A DNA stretch of 9,542 nt, taken from NCBI GenBank assembly GCA_017853455.1, contig JAFMJM010000080.1:1-9542 (forward strand), given 5' to 3'. Positions within the stretch are counted from its first letter, which is position 1; each line of letters begins with the position of its first letter. The notes under the pieces were generated by a model. That model worked only from the letters and a program-made list of their open reading frames with translations. It had not been told where the DNA came from and ran no database searches. This stretch comes from Acidimicrobiia bacterium. Lineage in GTDB: Bacteria > Actinomycetota > Acidimicrobiia > IMCC26256 > PALSA-555. The translations under genes and the position numbers were made by a program. Shown piece by piece: positions 1 to 5,549 of the stretch.

Positions 1-30
1 GTCGGTGGTGTCGGTGGTGTCGGTGGTGTC
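1..30. repeat. 9-bp tandem repeat, about 3.3 copies, inside the permease-like gene
   Basis: The plus strand starts with three perfect copies of gtcggtggt followed by gtc. On the coding (minus) strand this reads gacaccacc and encodes repeated Asp-Thr-Thr in the tail of the permease-like protein. The array may continue beyond the left edge. Such short in-frame repeats can vary in copy number by replication slippage. Confidence 0.85.
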
Positions 31-1788
31 GTCCGGAGGGTCGAGCGCGGCGAACGGGTCGGGTCGTGCGGGTCGTTCGGGTCGGGCGGGCGGTTCACCG
101 GTGGGGGCGGGCGGGCCCTCCGTGGTGTCGTCGGTGGGGTCGAGCGCCGCGAGGGGGTCGAGGCGGGCCGCCACGGTCCGTCGCGGCGGAGTCGGGGTGC
201 CGGTGGTGCTCCCGAGCAGGTCCTGGAGTCGATCCGAGGCGGCATGCGCCCGGTCGGCGCCTTCGGTTCCGCGGGCCTCGCCGTCGTCCCCGAACAGGGC
301 GTCGAGGCGCGACGCGGTGCTGGTGGACCGCATCCGACGCTTGGTGCCGAGCACCGCCCGGAAACGGCCCTCGTCGTCGACGCGGACCGACCCCTGGTCG
401 ACCAGCCGCTCGGTGATCGGGGTGAGCACTTCGGGCTCGAGCCCCAGCCGATCGGCGAGCGTCGCGAGGTCCCCGGGCTGGCGGGTCACCGCCCGCATCA
501 CGGCGATCTCGTTCTCCTCGGGCGCCCGGTGCCACCACGGCTCGGCGCCCATCGGGTGCTGGGTGAGGGGCAGGGTGGCGTCGACGCGCACCAGGATGCC
601 GTCGGGCAGGACCCCCTCGGTCGTGACCCGGAACCAGTGGCGGCGGGGCATGCCGCCGACCTCGGCCACGAGCGCCCGGGCGTCCCAGACGGCGTCGTCG
701 ACGTCGGCCGTGGCGACCTTCTCACCCCGGCGGGCCCGGGCCACCAGGGCCCGCCGACCGTTCCGTTCGACCACCGTGACCACGATGCGGGTGGCGGTGG
801 CGGGCTCGTCGGCCTCGATCGACACGCCAGGCCGGAGGAGGGCGACGAAGCGCTCGTGGTCGGGGAGCAGCTCGGCGACCACGTCGGTGAGGGCGAAGGC
901 CGAGTTGGCGGCACCACCTCCGATGGCGAGGATCACGAACAGGGTGGCCAGCACCGTGAACGGCCCACCGACGGTGCGGGCGATGACCGTGACGCCGGTC
1001 GACTCGTTGCGCTCCAGCGCGTTCCCCGGGATCGAGCCCAGGACCACGAGCACCCAGGCGATGTTGATGACCGTCGCCATGAACATCGCACTCACGGCGC
1101 CGCGGAGCAGGGACCGACCCGTGGGTTCGACGGCCAGCACCTCGGGAGCGATGGCGAAGATGGCCGTGTGGCCGAAGTACGCCCACAGCACCGCGCCGAA
1201 CACCAGCCGCAGGGCGCTGCGCCACTCGCTCCACCCGTGGAGCTGGCGGGTCACGGTGCCCGGGTCGACGAGGTGCGGCTCGACGTGCAGGGCCACGAGC
1301 AGGATGAGCACCACGAGCAGCGCCAGGTTGACGACGGCGATCACCGTCGCCGACGCCACGAACACCTTGCGGGCCTGGAGCAGGATGAGGAGGGCGATCA
1401 CGACGCCGATTCCCACCGACCAGATCGCCGGCGCACCTCCGAACACGGCGGCCAACGTGCCGGCGAGGCCGAGGAAGTACACCACGAGGTGTCCGAGCCA
1501 GTTGACGATCGACATCGCGGTGGTGGAGCGCGTCGAGGTGGGGCCGAGGTGCTCGGAGGTCATGGTCACGAGGCGTCCCCGGCCGGCGGCGACCGACGCC
1601 GAACGGGTGACCGCCAGGGTGAGCACGCCCATCGTGAACATGCTGAGCACACCCATCCCGGCCACGACCACGGCGGCGAGGATCGGCCCGAACTGGGCCA
1701 ACGCGATCGGGAGCGCCAGGACACCGCCGCCCACGATGGCGACGAGCATCACGGCGAAGGTCGCCAGACCGGGAGAGCGCTGGATCAC
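1..1788 (-). CDS. Trp/Tyr-permease-like membrane protein with C-terminal winged-helix-like extension (3' end outside window)
   Basis: Reading the minus strand from GTG at 1788 gives 596 codons without a stop, running off the left edge. Residues 1-300 hold about eight hydrophobic helices (roughly 8-30, 35-60, 91-116, 119-137, 142-167, 193-217, 229-254, 275-298). Helix 1 has GGGVLALPIAL and helix 6 has FGHTAIFAIAPE, resembling the aromatic amino-acid permease (HAAAP / Trp_Tyr_perm) family. Those proteins usually have 11 helices; here the chain turns soluble after helix 8 (AFALTDVVAELLP). Residues 330-420 are an unrecognised alpha/beta-looking stretch. Residues 424-480 look like a winged helix (ENEIAVMRAV, DLATLADRLGL, then a short wing). 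Residues 484-596 are low complexity with Asp/Pro/Thr repeats. GTG 1788 is chosen because helix 1 follows at once; no clear ribosome site is visible. The gene lies 51 bases after the amidohydrolase, in the same direction. Membrane family fairly sure; substrate and the role of the extension unknown. Confidence 0.75.
   Translation of the reverse strand, partial: MIQRSPGLATFAVMLVAIVGGGVLALPIALAQFGPILAAVVVAGMGVLSMFTMGVLTLAVTRSASVAAGRGRLVTMTSEHLGPTSTRSTTAMSIVNWLGHLVVYFLGLAGTLAAVFGGAPAIWSVGIGVVIALLILLQARKVFVASATVIAVVNLALLVVLILLVALHVEPHLVDPGTVTRQLHGWSEWRSALRLVFGAVLWAYFGHTAIFAIAPEVLAVEPTGRSLLRGAVSAMFMATVINIAWVLVVLGSIPGNALERNESTGVTVIARTVGGPFTVLATLFVILAIGGGAANSAFALTDVVAELLPDHERFVALLRPGVSIEADEPATATRIVVTVVERNGRRALVARARRGEKVATADVDDAVWDARALVAEVGGMPRRHWFRVTTEGVLPDGILVRVDATLPLTQHPMGAEPWWHRAPEENEIAVMRAVTRQPGDLATLADRLGLEPEVLTPITERLVDQGSVRVDDEGRFRAVLGTKRRMRSTSTASRLDALFGDDGEARGTEGADRAHAASDRLQDLLGSTTGTPTPPRRTVAARLDPLAALDPTDDTTEGPPAPTGEPPARPERPARPDPFAALDPPDDTTDTTDTTD
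22..159 (-). repeat. Two diverged 39-bp in-frame repeats encoding DP(L/F)AALDP-type motif
   Basis: Two copies lie on the coding strand at 159-121 and 60-22, separated by 60 bases. They agree at about 32 of 39 positions. They encode DPLAALDPTDDTT (residues 544-556) and DPFAALDPPDDTT (residues 577-589) of the permease-like protein. The mismatches mostly keep the amino acids, which suggests an old duplication maintained at protein level. The function of the repeated acidic motif is unknown. Confidence 0.7.
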
Positions 1789-1839
1789 GGTGGTCGCGTG
1801 TGACGGGTGACGGGACGGGCGTCGGGCGTCGGGCGGACG

Positions 1840-3024
1840 TCAGACGGGGCGGCGCTCGGTGAGTGACCGGGCGTTGTCGCGTAGGATCAGCTGCTGGTCG
1901 GCGTCGGAGAGCTCCTTGAGCTCCTTGACGTAGTCCAGCGGCTGGGGCATCCCCTCGATGTGGGGCCAGTCAGACCCGAAGATCACCCGGTCGGCGCCCA
2001 TGAGGTCGACGACCTCGTACACGTCGTCCTCCCAGAACGGGTTCATCCAGACGTGGTTGCGGAAGGTCTCCACCGGGTCCTCCCGAAACAGCCCCGGCAT
2101 CTTCTTGGCCGTCGAGCGGAGCTTGCGGAAGAGGTCCGGCAGGAACTCGGATCCGTTCTCGACCGACGCGACCCGCAGGTTGGGGAACCGGCCGAACAGG
2201 TCGTCGAGCACGAGGGTGATGAGGAAGTCGTACGCGGCACGCTCGATGGCGAAGATGCGCACGCTCGGGCGACCGCCGCCGCCGAACGTGGCGCTGAAGC
2301 GCTCGTCGCGGACGTAGCCCTGCGACGAGTAGCCGCTGTCGCCGGCGTGGACGACGACGGTGACCCCGGCCTCGTTGACGCGGGCCCAGAACGGGTCGAA
2401 CATCGGGTCCGTGGGCGACACCGGCCCGCCCGCGGTGGTCGGGGCGGCGGGGCGCATCACGATCACCCGGGCGTCACGGTCGAGCGCCCACTCGAGCTCA
2501 CTGACGGCCCAGTCGACGTCGCACAGCGACAGGTAGGGCGCGGTGAAGATGCGGTCGCGGTAGTTGCAGCCCCAGTCGTCCTCGATCCAGCGGTTGAAGG
2601 CGGTGAAGGTCCGGGTGACGGCCCACGGGTCGTCCTTCAGCGCCTCCTCGTAGAGCACGCCGAGCGTCGGGAACAGCCACACCTTCTCGAGACCCTGGGC
2701 GTCCATGACGGTGAGCCGGACGTCGCGGTCGCGGTACTCGGGGCGGATCGGCTCGCGCTGGCGGAGGAACTCGAGCGGGCTCTTGCCGTCGGGGTTGCCG
2801 CGGAAGAAGTCGTGCATCGCGCCGGCCGGTGAGATCGGGTCGAACGTCGGGTTCACGACCGCCCGGTTCACCCGGCCGCCCACCACGTGGTAGCGGCGGC
2901 CGTCGATCTCACACCACTGCACGCAGCGCGCGCCGTCGCCGGGGGCGAGGTGGCGGGTGAAGGCGTCGATGGCCTCGTAGTAGTGGTTGTCGGCGTCGAA
3001 TGCCTCGTAGGCGAGCTCTTCCAT
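1840..3024 (-). CDS. Amidohydrolase family 2 (ACMSD-like) metal-dependent hydrolase/decarboxylase
   Basis: A 394-residue protein of the amidohydrolase-2 family, TIM-barrel metalloenzymes that include 2-amino-3-carboxymuconate-6-semialdehyde decarboxylase (ACMSD). The family hydrolyses or decarboxylates small, often aromatic or ring-cleavage, carboxylates in the cytoplasm. Visible marks are an N-terminal D10-A-D-N-H14 in place of the classical HxH metal motif, VVVHAGDSGY with H226 as a likely metal ligand, SVENGSEF at 287-294, and FGSDWPH at 349-355 with D352 as the likely final metal ligand or catalytic acid. Length fits the family. The ATG at 3024 is supported by a TAGCCT hexamer seven bases upstream, which fits a leaderless mRNA. 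The dehalogenase gene ends 54 bases upstream on the same strand, and the permease-like gene follows. The family is sure; the substrate is not identifiable from sequence. Confidence 0.9.
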   Translation of the reverse strand: MEELAYEAFDADNHYYEAIDAFTRHLAPGDGARCVQWCEIDGRRYHVVGGRVNRAVVNPTFDPISPAGAMHDFFRGNPDGKSPLEFLRQREPIRPEYRDRDVRLTVMDAQGLEKVWLFPTLGVLYEEALKDDPWAVTRTFTAFNRWIEDDWGCNYRDRIFTAPYLSLCDVDWAVSELEWALDRDARVIVMRPAAPTTAGGPVSPTDPMFDPFWARVNEAGVTVVVHAGDSGYSSQGYVRDERFSATFGGGGRPSVRIFAIERAAYDFLITLVLDDLFGRFPNLRVASVENGSEFLPDLFRKLRSTAKKMPGLFREDPVETFRNHVWMNPFWEDDVYEVVDLMGADRVIFGSDWPHIEGMPQPLDYVKELKELSDADQQLILRDNARSLTERRPV

Positions 3025-3031
3025 GGGCCCC

Positions 3032-3037
3032 AGGCTA
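3032..3037 (-). promoter_or_regulatory. Probable -10 element (TAGCCT) of a leaderless promoter for the amidohydrolase
   Basis: On the minus strand TAGCCT is followed by seven bases and then the ATG at 3024. This matches the actinobacterial -10 pattern TAnnnT with transcription starting at or next to the start codon. No purine-rich ribosome site lies in the intervening GGGGCCC. No convincing -35 is visible. The amidohydrolase may therefore be transcribed separately from the dehalogenase. Confidence 0.45.
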
Positions 3038-3078
3038 GGCCGGATCGGAGGCCGGTCGCACCGTCGGGCGGTCGGGGG

Positions 3079-3984
3079 TCAGCCGGCGGCCACGAAGTCG
3101 GCCACGATCCGGGCGAGCTCGGGGCCCCGGTCCTCCTGGAGGAAGTGCCCACCCCCGGTGACGGTCACGTTGGGCTGCCCGGCGCAGCCGGGGATGCGCT
3201 CCCGCAGGGCCCGGTCGGACCCGGCGGTGATCGGGTCGGAGTCGGAGAAGGCGCACAGGAACGGGCGGTCGAAGCGGGCGAGCACGTCCCAGGCCGCCCG
3301 GTTGGCGGCGGCCGCCGGGTCGTCGGGGCTGGTGGGGACCAGGGTCGGGAACTGCCGGGCGCCGGCCTTCATGGCCTCGTCGGGGAACGGCGCGTCGTAG
3401 GCGGCCACCACGTCCGGGGCGAGGTCGGTGGTGCAGCCGGAGTTCACGATCCGGCCGGCGGGGAAGACGGGGACCTCCTGGGAGAAGCGCTGCCAGGCGA
3501 GGAACGCCTCGCCGATCCGGCCGTCCCCGGTGGGCAGGAACGTGTTGGCGGCCACCACGCGGGCGAAGCGGTCGGGGTCGGCGGCGACGAGACGCAGGCC
3601 GAGCAGCCCACCCCAGTCCTGGCACACGAGCGTCAGGTCGCGCGCACCCACGGCGTCGAGCCACGCCTGGAGCCACGCGACGTGGCGCGCGTAGGTGTAG
3701 TCGCCGCGCTCGGCGGGCTTGTCGGAGCGGCCGAACCCGACGAGGTCGGGGGCGAGGCAACGCAGACCCGCGTCGGTGAGCACCGGGATCATGTGGCGGT
3801 ACAGGAAGCACCACGACGGCTCACCGTGGAGGAGCAGCACGACGGGACCGTCGGTCGGGCCCTCGTCGAGGTGGTGCATCCGCAACGTCCCCCCGTCGCC
3901 GCTGTCCACCTCGGTGTAGTGGGGTGCGTACGGGAAGTCGGGGAGGGCGGCGAACCGCTCGTCGGGGGTGCGCAGGATCTCCAC
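3079..3984 (-). CDS. Haloalkane dehalogenase, subfamily I (DhlA-like alpha/beta hydrolase)
   Basis: A 301-residue alpha/beta hydrolase that closely follows DhlA of Xanthobacter (310 residues) from its first residues, MEILRTPDERF. Haloalkane dehalogenases replace a terminal halogen by water to give alcohol and halide in the cytoplasm. All functional residues are visible: nucleophile D123 in CQDWGG, halide-binding W124 beside it, a second halide-binding Trp W164 in FLAWQRF, oxyanion-side HGEPSW at 53-58, likely acid D250 in AFSDSDP, and base H280 in GGGHF. The cap segment AYDAPFPDEAMKAGARQFP (196-214) matches the DhlA cap. The Trp pair argues against an epoxide hydrolase, which would use cap tyrosines. 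GTG 3984 is preferred to the TTG at 4020, because it aligns with the DhlA start and avoids overlap with the divergent gene at 4010. Natural substrate unknown. Confidence 0.88.
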   Translation of the reverse strand: MEILRTPDERFAALPDFPYAPHYTEVDSGDGGTLRMHHLDEGPTDGPVVLLLHGEPSWCFLYRHMIPVLTDAGLRCLAPDLVGFGRSDKPAERGDYTYARHVAWLQAWLDAVGARDLTLVCQDWGGLLGLRLVAADPDRFARVVAANTFLPTGDGRIGEAFLAWQRFSQEVPVFPAGRIVNSGCTTDLAPDVVAAYDAPFPDEAMKAGARQFPTLVPTSPDDPAAAANRAAWDVLARFDRPFLCAFSDSDPITAGSDRALRERIPGCAGQPNVTVTGGGHFLQEDRGPELARIVADFVAAG

Positions 3985-3989
3985 GTGGC

Positions 3990-3996
3990 TAGCCTG
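3990..3996. promoter_or_regulatory. Overlapping divergent -10-like elements between dehalogenase and UPF0104 gene
   Basis: The 25-bp gap between GTG 3984 (minus) and ATG 4010 (plus) contains TAGCCT on the plus strand at 3990-3995, 14 bases before the plus ATG. On the minus strand CAGGCT at 3996-3991 lies six bases before the GTG and has TTGGCA (4020-4015) 18 bases upstream. Both genes would thus start from nearly the same base pairs in opposite directions. The plus hexamer has no clear -35, and the minus hexamer departs from TAnnnT at its first base. Confidence 0.35.
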
Positions 3997-4009
3997 ACCC
4001 AGGACCGCG

Positions 4010-5101
4010 ATGACTGCCAATCCGCCTCCGCCCGATCCCGTCGACCCCGTCGATCCGCTCGACGAGTTCGAGCGCCGTGCCGCCCAGGCCGCCTCGACCG
4101 GGGCCCGCTTCTCGGTCGGACGGCTGGTCTTCCTCGCTCTGTGCGCCGTGTCGCTCTACCTCCTCGCGCCGAGCCTCGGCGAGGTGTTCTCGGCGTGGCG
4201 CCGACTCGACGACTTCAACCCGCTGGCGCTGCCGTTCGTCGCGTTGCTCGAGGTGGCGAGCTTCGCCTGCGTGTGGTGGCTCCAGGCCATCGCGCTGCGC
4301 ACCGACCGCTGGTCGGTCGTGATCCTGAGTCAACTGGCCGGCAACGCCTTCAACCGGGTCACGCCGGGAGGGGGCGCCACGGGGACCGCGCTCCAGGCCC
4401 GCATGCTCGCCGACGCCGGCTTCGACCTCACGACCGCCGCCACGGCGGTGACCGTGCAGTCGTTGCTCGTCACGGCGGCGCTGGTCGCGCTGCCGGTGCT
4501 GGTCGTGCCCGGCGTGCTGACCGGCACGGTGCTGCCGGCGTCACTCGTGCAGGCGGCGTGGATCGGGATCCTGGTCTTCCTCGTCATGACCGCGCTCGGC
4601 ACGGTGCTCCTCGCCACCCGGCGGCCCGTGGAGGTCCTCGGTGAGTGGGTGCAGCGGGCGGCCAACGTGTTCCGGCGGCGGCGGCCGCCGATCGTCGATC
4701 TGGGCGAGCGGCTGCTCGTCGAGCGCGACGAGGTCCGCCGCACGATGGGCACCCGGTGGGTCGAGTCGGTCGGTGCGGCGGTGGGGCGGTGGGGGTTCGA
4801 GTTCCTCGTGCTGCTCCTCGCGCTCTACGCCATCGGGGCCCGCCCCGACCCGTGGTCGGTCCTGCTGGCGTTCGTGGCGGCGTCGGTGCTCTCGATGATC
4901 CCGATCACCCCGGGGGGCCTGGGCTTCGTCGAGGCGGGCCTGACCGCGACCCTCGTGGCCGCCGGGGTGCGTGCAGAGCAGGCGTTGGCGGTCACGTTGC
5001 TGTTCCGCCTCGTGTCGTTCTGGATCCCGCTCCCGATCGGGGCGGCAGCCGGGTGGTGGTACCGGCGCCGGTACCCCCGCGCGTCCAACGCCGAGGCCTG
5101 A
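4010..5101 (+). CDS. UPF0104 / lysylphosphatidylglycerol-synthase-type integral membrane protein
   Basis: A 363-residue polytopic membrane protein of the UPF0104 / LPG_synthase_TM family (flippase-like domain). The marks are GNAFNRVTPGGGATG at 111-125 and IPITPGGLGFVEAG at 297-310, the two conserved loops of the family. Helices are seen near 36-56, 73-95, 145-169, 180-203, 262-276, 283-300 and 325-349. The N-terminus (1-30) is a Pro/Asp-rich cytoplasmic tail with repeated DPVDP. Relatives translocate or modify lipids, as in the membrane part of MprF; this protein lacks the aminoacyl-transferase domain of MprF, so it is not itself a lysyl-lipid synthase. ATG 4010 has no ribosome site and sits in a very short divergent gap. 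The substrate cannot be given. Confidence 0.85.
   Translation: MTANPPPPDPVDPVDPLDEFERRAAQAASTGARFSVGRLVFLALCAVSLYLLAPSLGEVFSAWRRLDDFNPLALPFVALLEVASFACVWWLQAIALRTDRWSVVILSQLAGNAFNRVTPGGGATGTALQARMLADAGFDLTTAATAVTVQSLLVTAALVALPVLVVPGVLTGTVLPASLVQAAWIGILVFLVMTALGTVLLATRRPVEVLGEWVQRAANVFRRRRPPIVDLGERLLVERDEVRRTMGTRWVESVGAAVGRWGFEFLVLLLALYAIGARPDPWSVLLAFVAASVLSMIPITPGGLGFVEAGLTATLVAAGVRAEQALAVTLLFRLVSFWIPLPIGAAAGWWYRRRYPRASNAEA
5058..5075. repeat. Perfect 18-bp palindrome GGTACCGGCGCCGGTACC
   Basis: The sequence equals its own reverse complement over 18 bases. It lies in the last codons of the UPF0104 gene (encoding YRRRYP), 26 bases before the end of the stop codon. It could be an operator-like site for the downstream cupin operon, an RNA hairpin, or chance in GC-rich coding DNA. 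No T-run follows, so it is not a classical terminator. Confidence 0.6.
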
Positions 5102-5157
5102 GCCCGTACCGGTCGACGTCACGGGTCCGGATCGTCCCGGTTCGTGCCCGACCGTCG

Positions 5158-5186
5158 TTGTGCCGACCGGCGGTGTGCTCTACGGT
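5158..5186 (+). promoter_or_regulatory. Candidate promoter of the cupin / CoA-transferase / synthetase operon
   Basis: TTGTGC at 5158-5163 and TACGGT at 5181-5186 are separated by 17 bases. TACGGT fits TAnnnT. Transcription would start near 5193, leaving a leader of about 40 bases that includes the ribosome site before GTG 5232. This is a pattern match only. Confidence 0.4.
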
Positions 5187-5221
5187 CGCCGGAGCGCCGC
5201 CGGTCGTGGCGCACCGGACCG

Positions 5222-5229
5222 GGGAGGAA
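5222..5229 (+). promoter_or_regulatory. Ribosome binding site deciding the cupin start
   Basis: GGGAGGAA ends two bases before GTG 5232, with its GGAGG core about five bases from the start codon. It is the clearest Shine-Dalgarno sequence in the window and fixes the cupin start at 5232, although the reading frame stays open much further upstream. Confidence 0.7.
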
Positions 5230-5231
5230 CC

Positions 5232-5549
5232 GTGGGCGAGCGCGAGTTGGGCGGGGTGGGCACCAAGGTGCTCTTCGAGAACGAGTACGTGCGGGTCTGG
5301 GAGATGGACCTCGCTCCCGGCGAGGCGGGGGCGATCCACCGCCACGACCACGACTACATCCTGGTGATCCTCGACGGCGACCGCATCGCGGCGGTGCCCG
5401 AGCCCGACACCGGCGGTGAGGTCACCGAGTACTTCGAGGCCGACGTGGTGATCCCGTCGATCGTCGAGATGAAGAAGGGTGGCGTCGAGACGGCGAAGAA
5501 CGTCGGCGAGAAGCGCTACTACGAGCTGCTCATCGAGCTGCTCAAGTAG
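5232..5549 (+). CDS. Small single-domain cupin protein
   Basis: A 105-residue protein with one cupin beta-barrel. VLFENEYVRVWEMDLAPGE (13-31) is the usual opening of small BauB-like cupins, followed by the His cluster HRHDH (36-40) and the strand YILVILDG (42-49). The classical first cupin motif has a Glu after the second His; here that region has H40, D41 and Y42 instead. In the second motif, GGVETAKNVG (83-92), Glu (E86) stands where His is expected. Metal binding may therefore differ from the norm. Its TAG stop shares one base with the GTG of the CoA-transferase, so the two are probably translationally coupled. Relatives include enzymes and ligand-binding proteins; a role in the same acid-activation pathway is an inference from position. 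The exact reaction is unknown. Confidence 0.8.
   Translation: MGERELGGVGTKVLFENEYVRVWEMDLAPGEAGAIHRHDHDYILVILDGDRIAAVPEPDTGGEVTEYFEADVVIPSIVEMKKGGVETAKNVGEKRYYELLIELLK

Larger units (their letters stand above)
5102..5231. other. Intergenic region between UPF0104 gene and cupin operon
   Basis: This 130-bp gap is the longest in the window. It holds a likely sigma-70-type promoter (TTGTGC at 5158-5163 and TACGGT at 5181-5186, spacer 17), a 5-bp inverted repeat CCCGT/ACGGG at 5103-5107 and 5121-5125, and a weak hairpin GCGCC/GGCGC at 5194-5198 and 5208-5212 in the expected leader. No T-rich terminator is visible. Confidence 0.55.

Noticed and set aside
1..30. CRISPR-like repeat
   Set aside because: The unit is 9 bp, directly adjacent without spacers, and encodes an in-frame Asp-Thr-Thr tail.
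5..1810. Long plus-strand open frames (601 and 519 codons) over the permease-like gene
   Set aside because: Their translations are Ser/Arg/Thr-rich or Gly/His/Asp-rich with no motif, while the opposite strand gives clear membrane helices. They are typical antisense frames of GC-rich coding DNA.
3985..4020. TTG start at 4020 for the haloalkane dehalogenase
   Set aside because: It would overlap the divergent ATG at 4010 and add 12 residues not seen in DhlA; GTG 3984 aligns with the DhlA N-terminus.
2887..4644. 585-codon plus-strand frame crossing several genes
   Set aside because: It runs antisense through the amidohydrolase and dehalogenase and then out of frame through the UPF0104 gene, with a low-complexity translation.
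5194..5212. Hairpin GCGCC/GGCGC as terminator or riboswitch
   Set aside because: The stem is only 5 bp with a 9-base loop, there is no T-run, and no known riboswitch core is visible.
4971..5231. Upstream start for the cupin giving 192 residues
   Set aside because: The extra 87 residues overlap the UPF0104 gene and are Arg/Ser-rich; GTG 5232 has a strong GGAGG ribosome site.
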